The notes below the pieces were generated by a model. It saw nothing but the letters and a program-made list of their open reading frames with translations. It ran no database searches and was not told where the DNA came from. A stretch of 64,000 bases of DNA from Holacanthus passer (Eukaryota > Chordata > Actinopteri > Pomacanthidae), in contig JAFREQ010000185.1 of NCBI GenBank assembly GCA_025331565.1, positions 86,001 through 150,000 of the forward strand, read 5' to 3'. Both the position numbers and the translations under genes were made by a program. Shown one piece after another: positions 21,601 to 33,600 of the stretch (within the stretch, counting starts at the first letter, position 1; each line of letters opens with the position of its first letter).

Positions 21601-24600
21601 TCAGACAGAGTGCTGCCCAATCAGACAAAATGTGGTCTGTCTGTCAGGTAGTCAGTGATCCAGGAGCTAGTGGGTGTGTCCACAGTGAATGCACTAGAAA
21701 AGTCAAAGAATGTGATCCTCACAGTGCATCCGCTTCCATCCAGATGAGACTGAGCTCTCTGCAGCAGGTAGATGACAGCATCATCTACTCCCACATGAGA
21801 TTGGTAAGCAAACTGCAGAGGGTCCAGTGATGATTTCACCTGCGGTCTGAGGTGTGCCAGGACCAGCCTCTCCAGCACCTTCATCACATGCAATGTCAAG
21901 GCAACTGGTCGGGTGGAGGAGACAGCTGAGCGTTGTGAGCTAAATCTGTTGAAGAAACAGTTCAGCTCATTTGCACTCTCCGTGCCCCGATCTCACTGCC
22001 TGTCTCTCACTTTAAACCCAGTCATCACCTTCATTCCAGTCAACACATCCCTGATGTTGTTCTGCTGGAGTTTGACCTCCAGCTTCCTCCTGTAGGAGAC
22101 CTGAAGGCCCTCTTCTTTTTTTCAGTAGATCTTTCAGGTCCCTGGTAATCCACGGCTTATTTGGAAAGCAGCGTACAGTTCGAGACGGCAGAGTTGTGTG
22201 CTCACAGAATTTAATGTTTTCTGTGATGCAGTCTGTAGTGCTATTGATGTCCTCCCCATGTGGCTCACAGAGCACAGTCCAGTCTGTAGACTCAAGAAGA
22301 AGAAGACCCTTTATTTTGTCCCACTTATTAGGCATGCATGCACACAAACATGCTACATGCAATTCAACCCATCCGTGGGTGCACAGCACACGAAACACAA
22401 CAACCACACGGAGCAGTGGGCAGCTGCAAATTTCCCCACTGTGGGACGAATAAAGGTTTATCTTATCTTATCTTTATTGGAAGCGTCAGCAGTGGGGGAG
22501 TAAGGTGCCTTGCTCAGGGGCACTTAGACGGTGGGAAAGGGAAAGGAGTGTCCATGTTGCTCCTCTTGTGCTTGCTGGTCTGGTCCATTTGATCCAGTCC
22601 AGGTATCTTGTTTGCCAGTCCGTGGCCTCGAACTAGCGACCTTCCAGTCGATGGCCCGCTTCTCTGACCACTAGTCCACCGTCTCTCCCCAAAGCTTTTC
22701 TACTTAGCCTCCTGAGTCCACCTCCTCGCAGTCCTTGTGGAAACAGGCTGAACTCCCTCTGCAAGTAGTATGGACAGATTCCCACAGCTAGCAGTTCAAT
22801 ATCAGGGCTACAGAAGCGTTCCTTCACAGTAACATGTCAGAGATTATACCACCTCTCATTCACCAACAGTGCAATCCCTCCTCCCTTCTTCTTACCACTC
22901 CGTGTAACGTCCCTGTCTGCCCGGACCATCCTGAAGGTGGGTACAGACACGCTGTAGTCTGGGGCGTGTGTGCAGCCAAGTCTCCGTGAAGCACATGATC
23001 CTGCACTCACAATATTCCCTCGGAGTCTTAATCAGCTCACTGAGCTCGTCCATCTTGTTGCCCAGGGACCTCACGTTCCCCATTATAATCGCTGGGACGG
23101 AAGGTCTATGTTTCCTCTTATCCACCCTCCACTTGGCACAGCCCTGGCGTCTCCTCTGCAGCTCTGCCGGGATTGTGGGCCCCTCGCTGGGCAGCACCCC
23201 ATGTTTACTCAGGACGATCAGCTGTTCCTGAGTGTAAACAATGGGCTCACTCTGATCCGCCCAGCTCTCGGTGTAGAAAGTAACATAAAAGCTGCCAGAA
23301 AAGTTAAAAACAAAAGCAGCCAATGCCTCTCCAAACACTATCACTCATACTTATAAGTTGAAAAAGAAAATAAAGTGATGAAAGTAAACTGCTGCAACAG
23401 GCAGCCGCTCGGCACGGCACCAGATGCAGAAAAGGACATGTGGCTAAGCAGGACTGTGTATTTGTTTGTCTCACACTGGAATAAGATAAGATAAGATGGC
23501 TTTTATTGATCCCCCTCAGGGGAAATTCACTTACAGCAGCAGAACAGGCAAATTGAAGTACCGTATTCAAAATAAATACAAATAAAGTGGCTAAGTTAAA
23601 AATAAGGCAGCAATAACAAAAAATAAAGTGGCAATAGAAAAAAAGTAGGAACAGTATTTACACTAAATGAGGTAAAGTATTTACACTGTTACCCATTTTT
23701 TCCTTGTTAATTGACATCCGGAAGTATTTGACATACTATATTCATATGAGAATAAAGATGCTATAAATGCTATTCCACAGAAATTGCTATGGTATTGCAC
23801 AGACAGTGGGGATAATTCCTACATATTGCACAGTGAAGCAGAAATGCATGCATCCATCCATCCATCCATCATCTGTACACCGCTTAATCCTCTGCAGGGT
23901 CGCGGGGGGGCTGGAGCCTATCCCAGCCGACTTAGGGCGAAGGCAGGGGACACCCTGGACAGGGGACACCCTGGACAGGTCGCCAGTCCATTGCAGGGCC
24001 AGCAGAAATGCAGTCATCGGTGAAATGCAGTCATCAGTTACTTATAACGAGGTGTTAAAGATTCTGATTGCAGTGGGTATGAAAGACCTGAGGTAGCACT
24101 CCTTCTTGCAGGGTGGAAGTCTTAGTCTGTTGCTAAAGGAGCTGCTAAAAGCTCCCACAGTCTCATGCAGGGGGTGAGAGGGGTTGTCCATGATAGATGT
24201 CAGCTTGGCTAACATCCTCCTCTCAGCCACCTCCTTGATGGAGTCCAGAGAACAGTCCAGGACAGAACCAGCCCTCCTGACCAGTTTGTTCAGTCTCTTC
24301 CTGTCCCTCTCTGTGCTCCCCCCTCCCCAGCAGACCACTGCCTAAAAGATTGCAGACGCTACCACAGTCAGTCACAGTGTCATAAAAAGTCCTTAGCAGA
24401 GTCCTGCATACTCCAAAGGACCCCAGCCTCCTCAAACGGCTTTGGCCCTTTTTGTATAATGCATCAGTGTTGTGTGACCAGTCCAGCTTATTGTTGAGGT
24501 GAACACCCAGGTATTTGTAGGTCTCCACCCTCTCGATGTCTAATCCCTGGATGTTCACCGGTGCAGTCTGGGGTATTTTCTGTCTGAAGTCGATCACCAA

Positions 24601-27600
24601 CTCCTTCGTCTTGCTGGCATTGAGCTGAAGATGATTAAGCTCACACCAGTTGACAAAGTCCATGATGACCTCCCTGTACTCCTGATCGTCCCCACCAGAT
24701 ACACACCCGACGATGGCTGTATCATTGGGAACTTTTGGAGGTGACAGCTCCCAGAGTTGTAGCAGAAGTCCGATGTGTAGAGGGTGAAGAGAAAGGGGGA
24801 GAACACTGTCCCTTGTGGGGCCCCTGTGCTGCAGATCACCATGTCGGACACACAGTCATGAAGCCTCACATACTATGGTCTGTTGGTGAGGTAGTCGATC
24901 GTCCATGCAGCCAGGTGACAGTCTACTCCCGCTCCTTCTAGCTTCCCCCTGAGCAGTGAAGGTCGTATTGTGTTGAAGGCACTGGAGAAGTCAAAAAACA
25001 TGACTCTCACAGCACTGTCGGTGTTCTCCAGGTGGTTCAGGGATCTGTGAAGAAGGTAGATGACAGCATCATCTACCCCTGTGCCCAGCTGGTAAGCAAA
25101 CTGCAGGGGGTCCAGATTTGAGCTCACCAGGGGTCGAAGGTTTTTAAGAATTATCCTTAGCATCTTCATCAGATGATGGTGACTTCCAAACATCTGAATT
25201 TGGTTCAGTACAACAGGTTTGGGGGTTTTTTTTTACCTTAAAACAAGCACCACTCAATGTCATGAAAATACATACATACATACTACTGCTACTGCTAGCT
25301 CAAATGACACATTTCTGTTCAGGTAAATTCATCACACTCATCATTCAGTGAATTGGGCTGTCACACATTTAGGGGAGAGACACATGAACTGGAACTCATG
25401 TTATCACCCCCCTGAGGCTGTAAATTTTCATCACACACCAGGAAGTTAAGTTGATGGATTTAAATAGTAGCTTGTTTATTAGCTGCTTACCGCTACTGTA
25501 GTAATAATACATATGCAACTTTAATCGGTTCAGCCTTTAGAGACGTGATGAAGGTCAGTGATGAGCAGTAAAAGGTCTGATCACCCACAATCCTCTCCTG
25601 CTGCCCTCTGGCTCCCAGCAGCCCCTTCTCTCTGCTCCCATCATGCTCTAGTGGTGTAGTGGTGGTGCCAGGAGCTGCTGACAGACAGGATGTGACGTCA
25701 CAGTGTGAGTCTGTACAGAGATCCTACAGACTCAGTGTGATGATGACTGACATCCAACAGAACCAGTCAGCATGGAGCGTCGGGCTGAGGAGTAGGAGGG
25801 AGCTGATCTCAAGTTTTCAACCTGAGACCTTCACAGTCTGAACAGACAGGAAACAGGAACTAAATTTCATTACAGTGGTGATATAGGCCATTCATTCTTT
25901 TTTTTCTTTTTTTTCTTAAATCTAGTGTGGTTCTATCAGGCATACAGAAGGTTTATTTTCTGTATGGTGGCCCTTTTTAGGCCACTCAAACCCACTCTGT
26001 AGGCTGGCTCAGCTCTCATGAGACTAAACTGCGCTTAGACAGACTCAGCTGTGCTCTGAAGATAATGCTTCAAAACAGTGAATGAATGGTATTAGTTCAG
26101 TTCAGTTGGCTAATACAGATACAATACTGTTTAGGAGGTGATGATTGTTGATGATATCTGTATATAGAGCCAACTTCCTGCCAAAACCTAACAAACCATG
26201 TTTTACAAATGCCCTATGATTCACTAAGAAACACAGTGTGATTTTCAAAACATGTGCCTATCAACATATACACACAACATATTTCTTATCATGCTTCAGA
26301 CAAGTACAAGTACATATATCCTACATAGACAAAAAATATCACATGACTTTTGGCACAAACTTTCCATCGTAATTGTCTGAAGGATTTTCTCACAGATGAA
26401 TGAATAAAGGTAATAAAAATAGTAACCTAAGAAACAAGGAATTTAAGAATATGAATTAAAAAGTTAAAAAATGCAAATGTTAAAAACTAAAGTGTGCTAT
26501 GCAACATGTAATATATGTATGTAAACAACAGCAGAAATATTGCACAGTATGTATGTAATGTAAACAAAAAATGTAAACAGTGGTATTCACAGTATGTAAA
26601 CTGTATGTAAACAGGGATATTGCAGTGTTGTAAACAGATAACACATAAAAATATAGAACATGTAAACAGTGGTATTGCACATAATGTAAACACTGTCAGT
26701 GTCTGTATTGTTCAGTCGTTCAGGTGGAGGGGGACAGTGTTTGATGGCCTGTGAATAGAAGCTGTTTGCCAGTCTTGTTGTCCTGGATATATATCCTGCA
26801 GTGTTTTGTGGGAACAATGTTCTGGACACATGTGCTAATATAGCCAGTTACAGTGGAGGCATATTCTTCTAGGTCCAGGTTCAAGTCCTCTCTCAGAGCA
26901 GCAGTTTTAATCACATCCCAGTCTGTACTCCCAAAGCAGTCCTGAAGCACTCGATCAGTTTCTTCATTCCACACTTTAATAGTCTTTATTACTGGGGGGG
27001 CTTGCTTGAGGAGTTGTCTGTAGGCTGGATAGAGGAACACTGAGATGTGGTCCGATTGTCCGAAGTGCGGCCGGGCTGCAGCCTTGTACGTTGCTATAGA
27101 CTTGATCTAGGATGTTATTCTGCCTCTCTTGTTTACTGATCGTATCATGCAGTAGCCCCAGCGCTGCTTTGTGGTCCACCCTTGGCGGGATGTAAATAAC
27201 CAACATAAACACAGTGCTGAACTCCCTTGGCGGATAAAGTGGTCTGCATTTAACCATCAGCTTTCAGTGTCCGCTGAACAGTGCTTTTCAACAACCTGTA
27301 CGTCCAAACACCACCGGCTGTTTACATAAGATAAGATAAACCTTTATTCGTCCCACAGTGGGGAAATTTACAAAATACACACAGACGCTGCCATCTCTGG
27401 TCTTCCCCGAGGCCGATGTGTGGTCCCTGCATTAGATGTTGTATGTGTGGAGTTGGAGAGCTGAGTCTGGCATGCTGCCAGGTTTCCGTGAAAAGAAGAG
27501 CACAACATTCCCTTGTTTCACGTTGAGTTGTGATCCTGGTTCTCAGCTTGTCCATCTTGTTGTCGAGTGAGCGGACGTTAGCTAGCAGCAGGTTATGTAG

Positions 27601-30600
27601 CGGTGGTCGCATAGCTCTAGCCTTTAGCCTAGCATGTAACTCACCTCTCTTGCCACGTTTCGGCCTCGGGCGCATTGTCCCTCGGCCACACCACTCAGCT
27701 GAGTCCGGTGCTGCTGTGTCTTGCTGGTTGGAGTTGGCAGGGTCCAGACGCAGGAGAAAGTCATAGTCCAAAAGGTTGTAACTGAGACACTCTTTGTGAA
27801 CTTTGCCGATTTGCAAAAGTTCCTCCCTACTGTACCTTACAGTTGCAAGCGAAAGTTGTGTATGTAAGATATGTAAAATAAGCATTATAAAAACTAAATA
27901 GAGTCAGGAGCACGGAACAAACACGTCAGCCATGGCGGGCGCCATGATGGCTTTGTATGGACTGACGTAGGTAGGTAATATAAATATAATTTACTATTAT
28001 AGTAGCTAAGGCATAAAGGCATGTTTTGTTTTTGCAAACCACACCCCCAATCATGTGTGAATCATGTTAAGTTTTGGCAGGAAATTTGCTCCATAGCTTT
28101 GATTTATTTTTAATGTCCTGTTGGAATTTGTTTCCTGTGTGAGTTCTTTGTATTTATGAGTAGTGGGATGTTGTGTGCACCTGTTTGTCATCATCAAGTT
28201 TATTAATTTCATAAATGTATTTAGCATTATAGGAATTCAGATGCTCCTGTTGCTATCACAGTGCTTTCACGTTATAGGTTATAGGACCCTTCATAATGGA
28301 TGTAGACTGAATGATTTAGTTTTGATGATGTGATGACTTCCTGTTTCCCTGCAGGACCTGGAGAGGGCAAACCAGACCCTGAAGGACGAGTATGACGCCC
28401 TGCAGATCACCTTCTCTGCTCTGGAGGAGAAACTGAGGAAAACCACAGAGGACAACCAGGAGCTGGTGTCCCGCTGGATGGCAGAGAAGGCTCAGGAAGC
28501 CAACAAACTCAATGCAGAGAACGAGAAGGACAGCAGGTAAATGGGACATCTGGAGGATGGAGGAGACTCTGATGGGTTTAATACTGTGACTGACTCTGAG
28601 GTGTTTGTGTTTCAGACGCAGACAGGCCAAACTGCAGAAGGAACTGGCAGACGCTGCCAAAGAGCCTCTGCCTGTCGACCCGTCAGTAGATCTTTTATTA
28701 TCTTCTAAATGTTTCTATTTTAAGCAGTTTTATAAGTGTCACAGAAAGGTGAATGTCAGCACTGACTCAGTGTTTGTGTCCTCAGGGACGACGACATTGA
28801 GGTTCTGGCAGAGGATGTAGGGAAGGGGGGTGGAGAGACCTCCCCCAACAGACCGCTCAGCAGAACTCCCAGGTGAGACCAGTATCTGTCCTGCTTCAGC
28901 AACAACACTTATCTACAAACTGTAAATAGGGTCATTTTTCAAATTGAAATGATTAGTAAATTAGTTGATCAACAGAAAATTAATCTGATTTTCAAGATTT
29001 TTCAAAAAAATTCTTTGGTTCCAGGTTCTCTGTCTGAAATGTCTTTGGACTGGTGGTCCAACAAAACTGATTTGGACTCAATTTTTTCCTTTTTGATTAA
29101 TAGAGAAAGAAATTGTTAGTTGCTGCTCTAACGTAATCATATAAATATTCCCCTGACAGTGACCCTAATGTGTTTGTAATGTTAATGATGTTTAAATTCT
29201 AACATAGTATAAAGAATCTGTAAACGTTGTTGTGTCAGTGTCAACTAAACGGTTAACATGTCAAGATTCATAAGCTGTCAAAACTTTGGTCCTGATTTTA
29301 AAATGATGACAATGAGATAATTAAACATAAGAAATAATTGTCGCAGATTCTCTCCAGGTTTTTTGTTTCCACAGAGTCAAATTTACAGTGCAGCTGTTTT
29401 AGTGTGTGTTGTTTTTAACAAGAGCTGCAACAATCAGTCAGTTGTTGAACAACTTGAAGTATTATTTTTCAAAACCATGATCCATTCCACTACCAGTTTT
29501 TTTCAGTTTTCTATCCTAGTAACTGAAGCTCTTTTGGGTTTTGGGCTGTTGGACATCAACGAGGATGCTTGACATTTTCAGATTAAGTTTGTTTTTATGT
29601 TTTGCAGTAAGAAAATCTCCCAGCCTCCTCCTGGTGGTCTGCTGGACTCCATCTCCAACATATTTGGGTATGTAGCTCTAAGACGATCTGTCCTGTGTGT
29701 CCATTTGTTTGTCCTGGTCTCTGCAGGTCTCTGGAGGTCTAGACTGTCCTTGTTGTGATTGACTACCTGTCTGTGTCTGTCTGTCTGCAGCGTGTCTGAG
29801 TGTGTTCAGCCTGGACTCATCCCACCACACTCCAGGTGAAGGACTGTGTGTGTTCACCTGTTCACACTGTCAGCTCTGTGATTGGCAGGTTGCTGACTGA
29901 CTTTTAGACTTTTTAACTGAAGTGAAATGCGATCAGTTCTGGTCTTATAAGCCTTGCTAGCAGACAGTAGGGATGATGATGTCATTTGGTCCAGACTGAA
30001 ATATCTCGACAACTATTGGGTTGATTGTCATGAAAGTTGATTCAAGTGACGCGGACTGCAACTAGCAATTATTATCGATAAATCTTAAGAATATTTTTTT
30101 TCAGTTAACCCTTTGGTTTATGAAATGTCAGAAAATGGTAAAAAAAAAATGCCAATCACAGCGTCCCAGAGTCCCTGTTGACAGATTTAGTTTACTCAGA
30201 GAGAAAACTGAGAAAAACAGAAATGGTGTTGACATTTGAGAAGTTGGAACCAGCGAAATGTTACATTTCTTCACAATTGAACAACTGAAATGATTAATTG
30301 GTTCTAAAAATGGTTTAGATTATATTTCTATCACTCTACTATTCAATTAATCATTTCAGGCCTTCATGTTCCCCTCTGGATGAACTGTAATGATTACAGT
30401 GATCCCCTTATTTTTTATCTAGCGCCATCATCAGGTCAGCATGTTAATGTGTCCAACAATTTGGTTTATGACCAAATACCTGCAGAACTAATGACATTCC
30501 TATCAGCCTCAGCTGGACTTTGTGTTTTCTGCTAATTAGCTAATGGTGGCATACTAACATGCTAACATCGTGAACATTGTAAACATTATACCTGTTAAAT

Positions 30601-33600
30601 ATCAGCATGTTAGCATTGTCATTGTGAGCGTTTTAGCATTTAGCTATAGGGTTGAGCAATCGTTTCAACTTTCATATTGTCCAATCGTGTTTACTGGATT
30701 ACAGATGGTAAATCCAATCACCAGGGGGCAATAGACCAGAACCAGTTTTAAAAGTAGTTTTAAAGAGCTTCCTAGTATTAAAGGGTTCTCAGGAAAGCTG
30801 TCTTGTGATTGGCTGTCAGCAGAGGATGAAGGTTGAGTCTTGGTATTGGCTGTCAGCAGAAGATGTGCGCGGGTTCAGCCTCATTGTTCTGCTCTGAGCA
30901 CAACAAACGTCTGTTGACTTGTTGATCATTCTGCTGTCAGTGTGAACACATGGTGAAGTTTGTAGTGAAGTGATTATTCTTGGCAATAATCTCAATACTA
31001 AATCAATGATTAGTTCCAGAGGCATGTAGTGTTTTCGCTCCTGTGTTGATAAAGTGAGGCCGTTTTGTGGATATTGTTGCCCTGATTTGATCCCTTTAAC
31101 AACATGATGTGATGCTCATGATCCTGTTGATCCTCACAAATGGACAGTTTATGTCTTCAGTTTGTTCTGTGTTACAATCACCTGCAGGATATTTGTGCCA
31201 GCTGGAACTGAAGGTGATTCTTGTTGATCTGAATTTGTATTTGATCATTTGAAATTAAATACACTATCTGAGTTCAAAGGTAAGAGTTAACAGCAAAGTT
31301 ATTGCAAATTTCCCCACTGTGGGACGAATAAAGGTTTATCTTTATCTTATCTTGTCAGTATGAACAGCAGTGTTTCTCTGTCCACTCTGGTTTAAAGTTT
31401 AAAGATACAATAACATCACATTTCCATTATACAAATATTTGCTCCTTCTGGACAGACAAATTAAAGCATCTTTCCTGTTAAAGTTTAAGTTATTAAGTTA
31501 TTATTGTAGCTTGTTTTCTCACTATCTTTTATATTACACAACAAAGTACAAACCATTCATTCTGATCAGTGTTTATTCATCAGAAATGTGACATCACAGA
31601 GCGCAGGGAAATCTAGAGCATAACGTGACTGTACCTTTAGCTTATTTCTCCTCTGACCACAGCCAATCACGGCCACCGGTGGTCCAGTTGTCTGTGGTTA
31701 GAGATGCACCTGTAACCACACCCAACAGTGATGTCATAGTGTCCTGGAGTACTCCTGTACATCACTGACATACAATGAGAAACCACTGGAGACTAAAGAG
31801 AGATTGACAGCTGCTGTTAAGTTGGTCTTTAATTTCAAATGAGATCTTTAAATTGACATTGTGTGGGAATAGTAATCTTGAATCTGAACAACTTCTTTTA
31901 TCTTTCTGAATTTATTTAAATTTAATATACTGATTCAGTCTATGTGGAAAGAATTTTGTTCAACCACAGTTCAACAAAGTTCAACCACAAAACTAGAAAT
32001 TTTAGAATCTCAGACGGCTGCTGGCACTGATATCAGTAGAAATAGAAAACCCTGACTGTCACCTGGAATTAAACACAAACTGTCTGAAGGAGAATTTACT
32101 TGGAGACAGTCAGCAGGAAAGTTAATTTTCCACTGGACAAACTTTGAGCCTCAGATGAAATGTTGACATCCAGGATCTTCTTCTTTTAAAGACATTTTCA
32201 GCTACTGTTGCGTTTTCCTCTCACTTGGCCGCACTTAATATTAGGTTCTTTTATTTATCTGTTTGCACTTAGAGCTTGATTAATAAATTCTAACTGGTCA
32301 CTGAGAGAAGACAGAACTGGACTGCAGTCAAAGATGTGACTGGCTGTTTTTTTCTGCTGCAGAGTTTCAGATAATGTCAACTGAAATAAATTTAATCCAT
32401 TAGATGATCAGTAAATCCACAGCAGGAGTCCAGGTCTTTGTTTTCTCACGTGGTTTCACACAAACTGATGCACTCTTTAACACTGAAAATGTTACAAGCA
32501 GATGTTACAGTTTATTGTCCCTTCAAGGCTGCTGTACTTTTGGTAGGCCATTGCCCATTATTCAGACTAATGTGTGATATTCCTGTTGGTAGTACAGTTC
32601 AACTCACACACTGACAACAACCTTAACTTACAACCAGAGTTCATAGAACCACGTATGTTTCATGTGTCTAATTTTCCTCATGAGCGTAACTGATTGGACT
32701 GTGGAACTCGACTTATACTACTTAAAGTTTTCTTCTGTCCTGAATATCATTCACTGTAATGTGATCAGTTACGTCCACCTGCAGAGTGCATTCAGTTGAT
32801 TGTTTCGTAGTAAAACTTTCAGTAGTTGTAGTAGAAAGTTTTCAGTACCAAAACTATAGCAATAAAAATGTCAAAGCATTCCCTCTATCTATGTTAACAG
32901 GGATTCAAATAGTGAGCTGAATCAGACAGATCGTGATGTGTCTCGACTTGTGATCCATTTTGTTACCACAAGACTTTCTAAACAATGGCCTCACTCATTA
33001 AAATTACACACATTTTATATATTTATGTTATTGATTCTGTTATTAGACTGATTGTTTTTGACAGTGCTCCTCTTCCTCAGCAGGCGTCGAACTGCCAACT
33101 CTTTCAGCACCTCAACTGAAAATACTGAAGCCCCTTCAGGAGTGTGTGCAGAGGTCCGAGTTCCCTCAACTGCTCTGCACGTGTTTGTAAGTATCTCAGC
33201 TTCTGATTATCACCAGTGGACTACACATGATGGTTTGACTGGGAGGCCATTTTAGATGACGCATTTACTGGCGACTTTTGAACCTGTATGACAGATTCTC
33301 TGTTTGCTGTTGTATTGCTGAATGAATGTTTGTCCAGCATTTTCAAAACAACTGGCTGCTGAAATTGTCTTTATTCAGGTTAAACACAATACAATGATGC
33401 GTTATGTATGAAACAGTATTACTTTTAAAATTCTCAATTGAAGATTGATTCTTTGACTTGTGGTTTGCAAACCTTTGAAAGTATTTTTGGAAATGATTTC
33501 TTGAAAATCAGACTTGGGTTTAAGACAAAGAAATAACCGTGGTTTGTTCAACACATCAGAATATGTGTTCACTTAATGTAGTTTTAGTGTCTACATCAGG

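Larger units (their letters stand above)
20850..23400 (-). mobile_element. LINE copy A (CR1/L2/Rex-like), degraded, antisense in atg16l1 intron 5
   Basis: Reading right to left: endonuclease start (GNVRSLGNKMDELSELI, CFTETWLHTRPRL; 23344-22892), further endonuclease (22827-22633), linker (PWITRDLKDLLKKRRGPSGL; about 22150-22012), reverse transcriptase (LDPLQFAYQSHVGVDDAVIY, FFDFSSAF; 21899-21621) and C-terminal part (WGSRIGAGNTNRLNRLIKKA; 21455-21264). The 3' end is at 20855-20895 (GATAGATAGATAGG...ACTTTATTTGTCCCAAGCTG). Frames are broken repeatedly, so the element is dead. Internal stretches 22285-22475 and 22480-22690 are later insertions. Confidence 0.9.
20530..28354 (+). other. atg16l1: atg16l1 intron 5 (7.8 kb), filled with LINE remnants and one scaRNA
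   Basis: The largest intron of the gene. It holds at least three LINE fragments in antisense orientation (20850-23400, 23480-25193, 26480-27885), an RTE-like insert with target-site duplication, short plus-strand repeat inserts and the first U87/U88-like scaRNA. The scaRNA block (25550-25832) is not covered by LINE sequence. Confidence 0.85.

Noticed and set aside
25652..25662. TGGTGTAGTGG, a perfect tRNA box A match, suggesting a tRNA-derived SINE
   Set aside because: No box B at a usable distance, the match is lost in copy 2, and the C/D stem plus U5 guide explain the element better.
26480..26693. Cys/Tyr-rich minus-strand ORFs
   Set aside because: They come from an AATGTAAACAGTGGTATTGC-type repeat in a LINE 3' region.
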